DNA from: Alphaproteobacteria bacterium
Lineage (GTDB): Bacteria; Pseudomonadota; Alphaproteobacteria; UBA9655
Direction: 5' to 3'
DNA length: 37,270 nt
Assembly (NCBI GenBank): GCA_017992885.1
Contig: JAGONT010000020.1
Location: 1-37,270 of the forward strand
The notes under the pieces are model-generated. The model saw nothing but the letters and a program-made list of their open reading frames with translations. It did not search any database and had not been told where the DNA came from. The position numbers were made by a program, and so were the translations under genes. Positions 23,113 to 32,175 of the stretch are shown here, piece by piece. How positions within the stretch are numbered: the stretch's first letter is position 1; the number at the start of each line of letters is the position of its first letter.

Positions 23113-24398
23113 GTACCCCTCCTTTTGAACTCAAAAAAAGGCAGCTTATCTATGCCGGGTGTGCAGGGCTTTTTGGTTTAATTCTTATTGGCACTTTGTT
23201 GTGGTCTTTTGGAGGTGATATGGCTTTAGAGCCTTCAGACTCGCCCCCAAAAGAAACAACCATTACCACAGCAGGGCAGCGAATTAATCCTCAAGAAGTT
23301 TGGGTTGAACGGATTGAATCAGAAAACAAACTCACCCAAGAGAAATTAGGAGCTTTGGAAAAGCTGCTGATGGCCAGCATCCAGGATAAAGCCATCAAAG
23401 AGGATCAGTCTCAGATCCCAGCATGGACTGAGGAAAACCCTGAAAAAGATGAACCTCTTCCTATGACTCATGTCTTTCCTCCTCCTCCTTCAGAAGGACA
23501 AGAGGGAGGACACTCTTCAGGTGTGCGTAAAATACTATTGAAACTGTCCAATCGACTTCTTGATCCTCATCATCCCGAAAAATCAGGAACAGGCAAGGGT
23601 CTTGATAAATCCACTCTTGAAAACACTCTTCCTGCGGGAGCTTTTGCGAAGGCTATTTTGTTGGGAGGGGTGGACGCCTCAACGTCTATCTCTTCCCAAG
23701 CTGATCCTCGTCCTGTCTTGCTCAGAGTCACAGATCACGGAAACTTGCCCCGCAAATTTAAATCAGATCTCAAGGCTTGTCATATTTTAGCTTCTTGCTA
23801 TGGAGACTTATCTTCCGAACGCGTTTACATGCGTCTTGAAAAGCTCACCTGCACGGAAAGATTAACTGGCGAAATTTCTGAAACGCAAGTGGCAGGGTAT
23901 GTCGTTGGAGAAGATGGTCGTGCAGGTGTGAGGGGAGTTGTGGTTGATAAAGCCGGTCCTCTGATTCGCAATAGTTTGGTGGGAGGATTCTTTAGTGGGA
24001 TGGGACAATTCTTTGGAGCCCAACAACAAAGGTCTACTTTTCCCGTTTCACCTTTGGGCCAGACTCAGTTCTTAGCTCCTCAACAAATGTTAACAGCAGG
24101 AGTCTCTCAAGGAGCGTCCAATGCTTTAGAAAAGTATGCGGACTTCTTCATCAATCGAGCCGAACAGCTTCAGCCTGTCCTACAAGTGGCTGCCGGTCGT
24201 GAAGTTGATGTTGTCTTCACTCAAGGAACCAAGTTTGGAGAAACAACCGTTCGTCAATCTCTTAGCAAAATCCGTAATCGATCTCGTAAACACACGCTGC
24301 AAAAACTGGAAGACCAAGGCGATAGTCAAAGTTGGCTACCCCTCGAGAGTCCTTCTGACAGAATTTCTGACAACCCCCAAGATGGAGAAGAACCATGA
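23109..24398 (+). CDS. traB: TraB, VirB10-like envelope-spanning transfer protein
   Basis: A 429-residue protein anchored by one N-terminal helix (about 12-33), with a charged coiled-coil stretch (about 62-90), a proline-rich middle and a C-terminal beta-barrel-like VirB10 domain. Characteristic parts are AILLGGVDAS, PVLLRVTDHGNLPRKFKSDL, GCHxxAxxxGDLSSERVYMRLEKLTC-like KACHILASCYGDLSSERVY, and the end AAGREVDVVFTQG. It links inner and outer membranes and passes energy from the ATPases to the outer core. It overlaps traK and traV by 4 bases each. Confidence 0.95.
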   Translation: MSTPPFELKKRQLIYAGCAGLFGLILIGTLLWSFGGDMALEPSDSPPKETTITTAGQRINPQEVWVERIESENKLTQEKLGALEKLLMASIQDKAIKEDQSQIPAWTEENPEKDEPLPMTHVFPPPPSEGQEGGHSSGVRKILLKLSNRLLDPHHPEKSGTGKGLDKSTLENTLPAGAFAKAILLGGVDASTSISSQADPRPVLLRVTDHGNLPRKFKSDLKACHILASCYGDLSSERVYMRLEKLTCTERLTGEISETQVAGYVVGEDGRAGVRGVVVDKAGPLIRNSLVGGFFSGMGQFFGAQQQRSTFPVSPLGQTQFLAPQQMLTAGVSQGASNALEKYADFFINRAEQLQPVLQVAAGREVDVVFTQGTKFGETTVRQSLSKIRNRSRKHTLQKLEDQGDSQSWLPLESPSDRISDNPQDGEEP

Positions 24399-24871
24399 AT
24401 ATCAAACCTATGACTCTGCTTATGACTGTAGCTATAGCCAATGGCTGCACACCTTATTCCGAATCTTTTGATTGTCCCCCTGGAAGAGGGGTGGGATGTA
24501 AGTCTTTAAACATTGTGAATCACATGGTGGAAGAAGGGCAGCTGCCTCTCGAGAATGCTCCGTTCGAAAGTGAGTCACTCAAGAGTGAACCTCTTGAAAC
24601 AGAGTCTCCTAAAACACTTTCTGACCAAGGAAAAGAAGAAGACAAAAAGCCAACTTCGCCTTCTTCCTGCCTTATTGAGGCCATGGACTCTCGTGCTCCT
24701 CTGCAACTTGTGCATCAACGCGCATCTCATGCAGTACCTAGGCGCGAAACACACCTGAAAGTTTGGGTTGCAGCCTACGAGGATGAAGAAGGCGCTTATC
24801 ATTCTCCTTCCTTTATTTACGCAGCTTTAAAGAAAGATTCATCTCCTCAATCTGTAGAAGGGAAGAAATAG
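24395..24871 (+). CDS. traV: TraV, outer-membrane lipoprotein of the transfer apparatus
   Basis: A 158-residue VirB7-like lipoprotein with a lipobox at IANGC (Cys18). The family block YSESFDCPPGRGVGCKSLNIVN has two further cysteines, and the C-terminal HLKVWVAAYEDEEGAYH is also typical. The middle third is an acidic, low-complexity linker (SESLKSEPLETESPK). It anchors the TraK-TraB core in the outer membrane. The start overlaps the traB stop (ATGA). Confidence 0.9.
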   Translation: MNIKPMTLLMTVAIANGCTPYSESFDCPPGRGVGCKSLNIVNHMVEEGQLPLENAPFESESLKSEPLETESPKTLSDQGKEEDKKPTSPSSCLIEAMDSRAPLQLVHQRASHAVPRRETHLKVWVAAYEDEEGAYHSPSFIYAALKKDSSPQSVEGKK

Positions 24872-24888
24872 GCCCATGTTAAAAAGTG

Positions 24889-27411
24889 ATGACCATGCTT
24901 AAGCGATTTTCCCAGCTTGGACACAAACTTGCTGTTCTTTTGAATGAACGCACGGAGTATGGTGTTAAGGCTGATTCTCCTTCCTTAAAATTGATCAATC
25001 AGTATTTGGGTCATTATCCTCTTAGTTCTCTATTACCCTATCGCAGCTATGATCCTGCAACAGGGCTCTTTCATAATGAAAACAGTACAGGATTTGTTCT
25101 GGAAACCTATCCAATGGTGGGGTGTACAGAAGAAATGCAACGGGAAATCAGTGGACTCTTCCAACATACTCTTCCCGAAGGATCTCACATCCAGTTTATC
25201 CTGTGGGCTGATCCCAGAATTGGACCTATTTTGCAAGCTTGGAAAAGTATTCGAGATTCCCAGGGGGATGAGTCCCGGAATGGTATCTTCCGCAAACTTG
25301 CAGAAAGGCGCACATCTCATTTACAAGACATGGTCTTTCAGGGCGATCCTGCTTTACCTTCTTTAACGTTGAGGGATTTACGCTGCATTGTGGCTTACTC
25401 CCAACCAGGGATTCTTGATAATCCTGTAGAAGAACAGAAAATCTTGCAGTTACGAGAGCAGGTTAAAACAGCTCTTAAAACGCTGGGCATGCCGGTTAAG
25501 TCTTGGGAAGCTCATAATCTTCTTATGACGTTAGATGGAATCATTAATTTTAATCTCTCAACAGATCCAACAAGCTTAAAATGGAATCCTTTTGATAGTT
25601 TGGATCAACAAATTCCTCTCTCGGGCTTTAGCTATCAAATTACCAAAGAGGGTATCGCTCTGAATGAGGGAGAGTGCGTAATTCGGACCTATTCGGTAAG
25701 ACGCGAGCCCGATCAATGGTCTTTACATGCCATGGGAGATTTAATTGGTGATCCCATGCGAGATCTCTTGCAAATCCCTTGTCCTTTTATGATTCATTAC
25801 GGCATTCACATTTGTGATCAAGAGAAAACCAAGCTACGGGTACAATCTCGGGAATCCTGGGTTGAGAATCAAGCTCGTTCAAAAATCGGCAAACGTATTC
25901 CTATTCTCATTAAACAATCGCGAGAACTTAATTTTGTCCGTCATCAGCAAGGCAAAGGAGAGCGATTTGTCCAAACCAGCTTTATGGTTACCTTATTTTG
26001 TTCTCAAGAGAAAATATCCCATGCGGATCAAGTTTTAACCAACCTCTTTCGTTCCAAAAGATGGCAGCTTCAAGCCGATCCTTATATTCAACTGCCTTCC
26101 TTTTTATCAACTCTTCCTCTTAATTGGGGCGAAGGCATCACCCAAGATCTTTACTATTTGCAAAAACTCAAGACAACCTTGAGCACGGAATCAGCTAACC
26201 TTCTTCCTTTGCAGGGAGAATGGAAAGGAACACCCTCTCCTGGCATGCTTTTTGTGGGAAGGCGCGGACAAGTCTTTTGCTGGAGTCCTTTTGACAATGA
26301 AGAGGGTAACTATAACGTTTCTGTAGTGGGTAAATCAGGATCTGGCAAATCCGTCTTCATGCAAGAGCTTGTCGCCAGCACCTTAGGGCAAGGAGGACAA
26401 GTCTTTGTGTTGGATGTGGGACGCTCTTTTGAAAAGACGGTTAAGCTCTTAGGGGGAGAGTATATAGAATTTACGCCTCGTTCCCCGATTTGTATCAACC
26501 CCTTCACACACCTTCCCATCGATAATCCAGCTGAGTCTGAAGATGCATTGGCTATGCTGAAACCTATTCTTTCCCTTATGGCCGCTCCTCGTGAGGGAAC
26601 AGGAGATTTAGAAAACTCCTTCATCGAGCAAGCTTTAAGAAAAGCATGGGAGACTAAAAAACGACAAGCCTCCATTACAGATGTGGCAAATTATTTAAAA
26701 AAACATCCTGAGGCCATTGCGAAGAACTTAGGCCAAAAGCTTTTTCCCTATACACAAGAAGGAATTTATGGCCGTTTCTTTAATGGTCCAGCCAACGTGA
26801 ATCTCTCTAAATCCATGGTGGTTGTTGAATTGGAAGAATTGAAAGAACGTAAAGATTTGCAAGAAGTCATTGTCCAAATGGTCATCGTGCAAATTACCAA
26901 CAAACTCTATTTGGGAGATCGTAAAACCCCAAGCCTCGTTGTTCTCGATGAGGCCTGGGATATGCTCCGAGGTCGGCAGTCTGGGGAATTTATTGAAACG
27001 GCAGCTCGACGTTTAAGAAAATATAGAGGGGCCTTAGTTGTAGGCACTCAATCGGTTAACGACTTTTATGCAACCCCTGCGGCAAGAGCTGCTTTTGAAA
27101 ACTCGGATTGGATGTGCCTTTTAGCGCAAAAGCCAGAATCCATTAAGCAACTCAAAGAATCTGATCGAATCTCCATGGACCCCACGATGGAGACCATGTT
27201 GATGTCGGTAAAGACTAAGCAAGGGGTTTATGCTGAGACCATGATTTATGGGTCGCATGGGTATGCCATTGGCAGACTTTTTCTCGATCCTTTCTCTCTT
27301 ATTCTTTACTCCACCAAAGCGGAAGAATTCGCCGCTGTACAAGAATTAACAACACAAGGAATGGCGTTGCCTGAAGCGATTGAGCATGTCTCAAAAAGGA
27401 GAAAAGGATGA
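24889..27411 (+). CDS. traC: TraC, VirB4-like transfer ATPase
   Basis: An 840-residue cytoplasmic ATPase that powers pilus assembly and secretion. Walker A GKSGSGKS (about 481-488) and Walker B LVVLDEAWDML (near 686) are intact, with the RLRKYRG and GTQSVNDF motifs behind. The N-terminal half matches TraC (LPYRSYDPATGLFHNENSTG, VGCTEEMQREISGLF). The first codons are uncertain: GTG 24886, ATG 24889 and ATG 24895 are in frame with no strong ribosome binding site. The stop overlaps the peptidase gene (ATGA). Confidence 0.95.
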   Translation: MTMLKRFSQLGHKLAVLLNERTEYGVKADSPSLKLINQYLGHYPLSSLLPYRSYDPATGLFHNENSTGFVLETYPMVGCTEEMQREISGLFQHTLPEGSHIQFILWADPRIGPILQAWKSIRDSQGDESRNGIFRKLAERRTSHLQDMVFQGDPALPSLTLRDLRCIVAYSQPGILDNPVEEQKILQLREQVKTALKTLGMPVKSWEAHNLLMTLDGIINFNLSTDPTSLKWNPFDSLDQQIPLSGFSYQITKEGIALNEGECVIRTYSVRREPDQWSLHAMGDLIGDPMRDLLQIPCPFMIHYGIHICDQEKTKLRVQSRESWVENQARSKIGKRIPILIKQSRELNFVRHQQGKGERFVQTSFMVTLFCSQEKISHADQVLTNLFRSKRWQLQADPYIQLPSFLSTLPLNWGEGITQDLYYLQKLKTTLSTESANLLPLQGEWKGTPSPGMLFVGRRGQVFCWSPFDNEEGNYNVSVVGKSGSGKSVFMQELVASTLGQGGQVFVLDVGRSFEKTVKLLGGEYIEFTPRSPICINPFTHLPIDNPAESEDALAMLKPILSLMAAPREGTGDLENSFIEQALRKAWETKKRQASITDVANYLKKHPEAIAKNLGQKLFPYTQEGIYGRFFNGPANVNLSKSMVVVELEELKERKDLQEVIVQMVIVQITNKLYLGDRKTPSLVVLDEAWDMLRGRQSGEFIETAARRLRKYRGALVVGTQSVNDFYATPAARAAFENSDWMCLLAQKPESIKQLKESDRISMDPTMETMLMSVKTKQGVYAETMIYGSHGYAIGRLFLDPFSLILYSTKAEEFAAVQELTTQGMALPEAIEHVSKRRKG

Positions 27412-28088
27412 AGGACATTTCTGTTGAGAGTGGGGATGTTAATGATATTTGCATTAATGACACACGGGCCTATCACAGTTGCGTTGATAGCACTGACGTT
27501 AATAACCCGCAGGCTCACCATAATCGGGGTAACAACACACCTATTAATAATACTTCCCGTCAATTCTGGGGGAATACCATGGTAGGAATCGCAAGCCTTG
27601 GAATGATTTTAACTGTCTTACTGACTCAAACACAGTTAAACATCAATCGTACACCCAGTCTTCCCTACAAGGTGTTTTTTTCCATCAAGGGTCTTCTCCC
27701 CCAACGAGGGGATTTTGTGACCATTGAAGATCATCCCACGGCCTATTTTGGAAAAATCTCTTATACAAAACGGCTCGTCGGTCTTCCTGGGGATCAAATT
27801 CGGAGTCATAACAACCACCTCTATGTTGATCACAAGCTCATTGGCCCTCTACGAAAAGAAACCAAAGACGGAAAACCTCTGCATCCCCTCGAAAACACAA
27901 CGATTCCTGAAGGATATGTGTTTGTGAGTGCAGATCATCCTCGCTCCTTTGATTCTCGCTATCAAGAGTTTGGCCTTGTCTCTCAAAGCAAGATTTGGGG
28001 AAAGGCGATTCCCGTATTGAGTGAGCAATGTCCGATGTTCAGATGGTTTTTCTCGTCTAAGAGTCAAGGAACGAAAGGGAAAGAATGA
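27408..28088 (+). CDS. traF: S26-type conjugative signal peptidase (TraF/TrhF family)
   Basis: A 226-residue membrane-bound serine peptidase that matures or cyclises pilin in related systems. The catalytic Ser84 lies in TPSLPYKVFF and the general-base Lys121 in SYTKRLVGLPGD. The conserved SADHPRSFDSRYQEFG block follows. One membrane helix is at about 58-75. The first 50 residues are unusual: polar, rich in Asn, Asp and His, with two cysteines, and unlike the short cytoplasmic tails of the family. Translation from an internal ATG at codon 58 is conceivable, but the 27408 ATG overlaps the traC stop. It is distinct from the thioredoxin-like F-plasmid TraF encoded further down. Confidence 0.9.
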   Translation: MKDISVESGDVNDICINDTRAYHSCVDSTDVNNPQAHHNRGNNTPINNTSRQFWGNTMVGIASLGMILTVLLTQTQLNINRTPSLPYKVFFSIKGLLPQRGDFVTIEDHPTAYFGKISYTKRLVGLPGDQIRSHNNHLYVDHKLIGPLRKETKDGKPLHPLENTTIPEGYVFVSADHPRSFDSRYQEFGLVSQSKIWGKAIPVLSEQCPMFRWFFSSKSQGTKGKE

Positions 28089-28774
28089 AAGCCTTGTGTT
28101 TCCTTCTTACTTTTTTAAATACCAAATACTGGATACTGAACACGGTATTACTACTGACCGCTACATTACAAAGCCATGCCCTAGCGAAAGACTTTGGTGT
28201 TCAAGGTCATACCTTTGAGATTCAAGAGCCTGATTTATTGAAGCAGATGGAGAGCAAGCTCAAAAGGCTGAAACAGGAAGGTAAGCTAGCTGAGCTCAAT
28301 GAAAAGATGGTTGAACGTACGAAGGCGATTCTTTTCCATCCTCGGCCTGTTGCAGGCGTTACAAAAGCCATTCAGGCTAGAACATTTACGTACGATCCTT
28401 CAATTATCGTGCCCTATGATCTCAAAGACCATGAAGGACGAATCTTTCATAAGGCGGGAACAAGGATTAACCCTCTTCACACACATTCACTTTCCTCATT
28501 GCTTGTGTTTCTGGATGGAGAAGATAAGGCCCAAGTCAATTGGGTTGAGAAAACATACCTTCAAACCCCTCAGCATCCCAAAATAATCCTCACCTCTGGA
28601 TCACCCTTTCAGCTCATGGAACACTGGAAGCATCAGGATTATCCCCCTGTTTATTTTGATCAAGGCGGAAAACTTACAAATAAGCTTGGCATTCGTCATG
28701 TTCCTGCTGTTGTTATTCAAGAAGGTCTGAAGCTCAAAATCTCAGAAATTGTATTGCAGGAGGAAATACCATGA
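28085..28774 (+). CDS. traW: TraW, periplasmic pilus assembly protein
   Basis: A 229-residue exported protein. The signal segment (to about residue 34, SHALA) is followed by the family start KDFGVQGHTFEIQEPDLLKQM. Further typical parts are RTFTYDPSIIVPYDLKDHEGRIFHKAGTRINPL, VFLDGEDKAQVNW and LGIRHVPAVVIQEGLKL. It works with TraU and TrbC in pilus outgrowth. The last 14 residues (KLKISEIVLQEEIP) are duplicated downstream as part of a 125-bp tandem repeat. Confidence 0.93.
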   Translation: MKALCFLLTFLNTKYWILNTVLLLTATLQSHALAKDFGVQGHTFEIQEPDLLKQMESKLKRLKQEGKLAELNEKMVERTKAILFHPRPVAGVTKAIQARTFTYDPSIIVPYDLKDHEGRIFHKAGTRINPLHTHSLSSLLVFLDGEDKAQVNWVEKTYLQTPQHPKIILTSGSPFQLMEHWKHQDYPPVYFDQGGKLTNKLGIRHVPAVVIQEGLKLKISEIVLQEEIP

Positions 28775-28961
28775 AAGCGTTTCGGGTTCTGATTCTCACT
28801 CTTTCAGTTGTTATGGTGACGTCCTTAGAAATGCGGGGCAGGAAACTAACGCACAAGCTCAAAATCTCAGAAATTGTGGTGCAGGAGGAAACACCATGAA
28901 AGCGTTTCGGATCCTGGTTCTCGCAATTTTGGTTATTATGATGACGCTCTTGGAAGTGTCG
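28730..28961 (+). repeat. 125-bp tandem duplication at the traW/traU junction
   Basis: The segment 28730-28836 (end of traW, ribosome binding site and start of traU) recurs at 28855-28961. Both copies hold AAGCTCAAAATCTCAGAAAT, then GCAGGAGGAAA and CCATGAAAGCGTTTCGG. Copies differ at many positions further in, so the duplication is not recent. The offset of 125 bases is not a multiple of 3, so the copies lie in different frames. Confidence 0.9.
28771..28899 (+). CDS. 42-codon chimeric micro-ORF: TraU-like signal joined to TraW-like tail
   Basis: From ATG 28771, 42 codons run to a TGA at 28897-28899. The first 20 (MKAFRVLILTLSVVMVTSLE) copy the TraU signal peptide and the last 14 (KLKISEIVVQEETP) copy the TraW C-terminus. 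A full ribosome binding site (GGAGGAAA) precedes it, and both ends use ATGA overlaps, so ribosomes leaving traW would translate it and then reach traU. It is likely a duplication by-product that keeps translational coupling intact; a functional exported peptide is less likely. Confidence 0.5.
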   Translation: MKAFRVLILTLSVVMVTSLEMRGRKLTHKLKISEIVVQEETP

Positions 28962-29876
28962 GCTAAGTGTGTAGGCCGGTTTGTGAATCCTATTACAGAC
29001 ATTTGTTGGCGTTGTATTTTCCCCATGACCATTGCGGGTATTCCTGTCGTCAAGGGCGAAGATACAGCCACTCCTCGAAGTTTTATTTGTAAGTGTCCTC
29101 ACCCTCCCTACATTGGCATTCCGATTTCCTTTTGGGAACCTGTCAGATTAGTTGATGTCACTCGTACACCCTATTGTATGGTCAATCTGGGAGGCATTCG
29201 GGTGGGTCCCGCACTTGGCGTTAGAGGACACGGAACCGTAGGTCATGCTTCAAAAGGCCGTATGCAGCAGAGCTTTTATCAAATTCATTGGTATGTCTAT
29301 CCTTTGATCTATTGGCTCGAACTCCTCGTAGATTTTGTCTGTCTTGAGAAAGCCGCCTTTGATGTGGCCTATTTCACTGAACTTGATCCCTTCTGGAATG
29401 ATGATGAAACCAGCTTTATTATTAATCCAGAAGCCGCTTTGTTTGGAAACCCTGTCGCTCAAGCTGCCTGTTCTGCTGATTGTGCCGCTGCAAGTCTTGG
29501 CTTTAGCTATGATGCTCTGTTTTGGTGTGGTGGATGCCAAGGGTCTCTTTATCCTTTTACAGGAACCATTTCTGCTCATAGTGGAGGTGTGCAAGCGAGT
29601 CTACTTCTCACCCAACGTTTTATCGCAAAGCTTCATCGGGAAGGACTGTTGTGGGGATATGCAGGTCTCCCTGGCCTCTGCGGGAAATATCCTATGCCGA
29701 TTATTCGCAAGTCCCAATACAAGACTCAGATGACTTACCCCATTCCTGCCACAGTGGATGGTTGTCACCCCTTAGGCAGGAGTGACCTTTTATGGTCTGC
29801 GGGGCGGAATTATCCTTACAAAGGAGAAGATTTTGGCTATTTGATTTGGAGGAAGAGGCTGTGCTGCGTGTTGTGA
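28896..29876 (+). CDS. traU: TraU, periplasmic pilus assembly protein
   Basis: A 326-residue exported, cysteine-rich protein needed for pilus assembly and DNA transfer. The signal peptide ends near LEVSA, followed by KCVGRFVNPITDICWRCIFP, and CKCPHPPYIGIPISFWEPVRLVDVTRTPYCMVNLGG. Later parts AQAACSADCAAASLGF, LFWCGGCQGSLYP and the end GEDFGYLIWRKRLCCVL are all typical. The start at 28896 follows GCAGGAGGAAA and overlaps the micro-ORF stop. An upstream in-frame extension to 28749 is rejected. Confidence 0.95.
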   Translation: MKAFRILVLAILVIMMTLLEVSAKCVGRFVNPITDICWRCIFPMTIAGIPVVKGEDTATPRSFICKCPHPPYIGIPISFWEPVRLVDVTRTPYCMVNLGGIRVGPALGVRGHGTVGHASKGRMQQSFYQIHWYVYPLIYWLELLVDFVCLEKAAFDVAYFTELDPFWNDDETSFIINPEAALFGNPVAQAACSADCAAASLGFSYDALFWCGGCQGSLYPFTGTISAHSGGVQASLLLTQRFIAKLHREGLLWGYAGLPGLCGKYPMPIIRKSQYKTQMTYPIPATVDGCHPLGRSDLLWSAGRNYPYKGEDFGYLIWRKRLCCVL

Positions 29877-30553
29877 AACTTAGCTTTTTTATCTTTTGGA
29901 TGAGCCTCATAACCTTGGCACGGGCTGAGAAAACTGCATGCAGCCTAGATCATGATCTTTCCTGGGTGAGAGAGTTAAATCTCCAAGCTGAAAAACTCTC
30001 AACATCCTCTCAGCAAAATGCCCAAACGATTGTGGAGATAGCAACAAAGGCAGCATCACAAGGCAAGCAGTGTGCGGTTGTTCAAAACCTTGTTCACCAA
30101 GGAGAGAAGAGTGTCCGTCAAACCTTAACGCACGCTCATCCAAATCTTGCCAAAGATGAAGACAATATTCGCTATCCCAAATTGCTCGTGTTTGTTTCCT
30201 TTTCCATGCCGCGTGAATCTCTCAAAGCTTTAGGAACTCACGTTAACCAACTGGGCGGCAGGCTTGTTTTGAGAGGACTCCTTAACGGCAACTTTCGAGA
30301 AACGGCTCAAAAACTCAAAGATCTGCAAGAAGAAGTGGTTATTGACCCTCCTTTATTTGAAGCTTACCAGGTTGAACATGTTCCTACTTTTGTGCTGAGA
30401 CAAAAAAATACAGAGAGAGCTGAAGAAGAAGTCATTCACGATCGTTTGGTAGGAAATGTCTCACTTGAGTATGCTTTAGAACAATTTACCTCTAGCGGAG
30501 AGACGCACCAAGAAGCGGCTGAGATGTTGCATGTGCTAAGGGAAAAATCATGA
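29861..30553 (+). CDS. trbC: TrbC, F-type periplasmic pilus assembly protein
   Basis: A 230-residue exported protein of the F-type TrbC family (unrelated to the P-type pilin of that name). The GTG at 29861 is chosen because GGAGG lies 8 bases upstream; a GTG at 29873 overlapping the traU stop is the alternative. A signal peptide (to about ARA) precedes a helical region. The thioredoxin-like C-terminal domain then reads LLVFVSFSMPRESLKALGT, GGRLVLRGLLNGNFRETAQKL, VVIDPPLFEAYQVEHVPTFVL, without a Cys pair. It works with TraW and TraU. Confidence 0.9.
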   Translation: MLRVVKLSFFIFWMSLITLARAEKTACSLDHDLSWVRELNLQAEKLSTSSQQNAQTIVEIATKAASQGKQCAVVQNLVHQGEKSVRQTLTHAHPNLAKDEDNIRYPKLLVFVSFSMPRESLKALGTHVNQLGGRLVLRGLLNGNFRETAQKLKDLQEEVVIDPPLFEAYQVEHVPTFVLRQKNTERAEEEVIHDRLVGNVSLEYALEQFTSSGETHQEAAEMLHVLREKS

Positions 30554-32175
30554 AAAGGCCTCTGCAACTCACATTTATACTAACAACGACAATGCTTTTC
30601 ATAAGCTCTGTCCTGAACGCCTCGTATAAAGCGGAGGCAGCTCAACGTCAGAAAATGACTAAAAATATAACCAAATCAACTTCTCCCAAGATTGTTCCAG
30701 GATTTGAGACAGCTTCCCCTCCCGAAGTTGGGCTTGATCATTATCAAGTTCTTGAAGGAGAGATTGAAAAGGTGTTTCTCAACAATGATGACGCAAAGGC
30801 GTTAAAGCAAACAGCTGAAACCCGGCATTACTTTGTTCTTGATTTAGAACGCGATCCTCTTATTAAAAACTCAATGGCTTCTTTGCATGATCCTGAACGC
30901 GTTTTACGCTCCGATCTTTATAGCAAAAAGCTGAGCACAGATTATCTGATACGCACCTGCCGAGAATCAAAACCCGCCATTGAATTTAAATGTTCAAAAA
31001 GCCTTATTCCTCCTACCGTGCATGTAGAGCCTGCCAAGTATTCTCGCTATTGGTGTAAAAAAGGACATCATCGTCCTGATAATCCCAAATGCAAATCTAA
31101 AAAATATTTTCGGGTTCCCAAGATGTATGAACCTGAAAAGGTTCAGACTACCCCTGAAGCTTGGGTATCTGATTGTGGAACCATGGAGGCTGAGACAAAG
31201 AAGCGAGCTTGTCGTCTTGTCATCGAAACTTGCCCGAAAGGCTCTGAGACACGGGAAGTAACGGCAACAAGTGGTCCTAAAAAAACACCGGTTGCTCGGC
31301 AAATCACACGACCCTGCTGGAGGTATGAGTACGTTTATGAATGTGCTTACCCCTCCGTGAACACATGTGAATCTTTACGAAAATCTACCTGCGAGCAGAT
31401 TCAATCAAAGTGTGTGAAGGAGTTTGCTGGCGTTTGTATTGAATGGGAACAAACTTACCGTTGTCCCACCCAGGTACGTGAAGAAAAGGAAAGAGTGTCT
31501 ACGGGAGGCTTTTCCTTGCCTCCAGAAGAACCTTCCCCTGCACTCACACCTAACCATGACATGCAAGAAGCCATCGCCAAGCTCTCTGTCTTAAATGATA
31601 TTCAAGATGAACTACGTGCTAATGGCGAGTCTTATGATGCGGACTCCATTCGAATTTTTAAAGGTAAGTCTCGTAACTGTACCATTGCTTTTGCAGGATT
31701 TAAAAATTGTTGCGGCAATAACAAAGGATGGGGAGTTTCTCTTAAGCTCTCTGGGTGTAATGGGGAAGAAAAAGATCTGGCAGAACGCCAGAAAAAGAGG
31801 CTGTGTGTATCCATTGGTACCTATTGCGCAACAAAAGTTGCAGGCATTTGCCTTCGCAAGAAGAAAGCCCATTGTTGTTTTCCCTCAAAGCTTTCACGAA
31901 TCCTCCATGAGCAAGGACGGCCCCAGCTTAAACTCGGGTGGGGAAAACCTGACCATCCCCATTGTCAAGGATTTACCGTTGATCAGCTCTCCCGTCTTGA
32001 TTTTGATAAACTTGATTTAAGTGAGGTCTTTGCAGAAATCATTGCTAAGACTAAGCAGGTTACCCAAACAACAGTGAATGTTGTGACCCGTAACTTATCT
32101 GATCGGGTTTCCCAAATGACCTCTGGCTTTAAAACGCCTGATTCTGCAAACAAACCCAAATCGGGAGATTTTTAA
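30550..32175 (+). CDS. traN: TraN, cysteine-rich outer-membrane mating-pair protein
   Basis: A 541-residue exported protein that stabilises mating pairs at the recipient surface. The signal peptide ends near residue 24. The mature part is rich in cysteines with many C-x-n-C pairs (TCRESKPAIEFKCSKSL, YWCKKGHHRPDNPKCKS, WRYEYVYECAYPSVNTCESL, FKNCCGNNKGWG, KKKAHCCFPSKLSRILHEQG, GRPQLKLGWG). It ends with TVDQLSRLDFDKLDLSEVF, the family's C-terminal block. The start overlaps trbC (ATGA). Its stop shares bases with the stop of the opposite-strand toxin. Confidence 0.93.
   Translation: MKRPLQLTFILTTTMLFISSVLNASYKAEAAQRQKMTKNITKSTSPKIVPGFETASPPEVGLDHYQVLEGEIEKVFLNNDDAKALKQTAETRHYFVLDLERDPLIKNSMASLHDPERVLRSDLYSKKLSTDYLIRTCRESKPAIEFKCSKSLIPPTVHVEPAKYSRYWCKKGHHRPDNPKCKSKKYFRVPKMYEPEKVQTTPEAWVSDCGTMEAETKKRACRLVIETCPKGSETREVTATSGPKKTPVARQITRPCWRYEYVYECAYPSVNTCESLRKSTCEQIQSKCVKEFAGVCIEWEQTYRCPTQVREEKERVSTGGFSLPPEEPSPALTPNHDMQEAIAKLSVLNDIQDELRANGESYDADSIRIFKGKSRNCTIAFAGFKNCCGNNKGWGVSLKLSGCNGEEKDLAERQKKRLCVSIGTYCATKVAGICLRKKKAHCCFPSKLSRILHEQGRPQLKLGWGKPDHPHCQGFTVDQLSRLDFDKLDLSEVFAEIIAKTKQVTQTTVNVVTRNLSDRVSQMTSGFKTPDSANKPKSGDF

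Noticed and set aside
28749-28895. Upstream in-frame extension of traU
   Set aside because: It runs through the duplicated traW tail out of frame; the signal peptide, ribosome binding site and overlap all point to ATG 28896.
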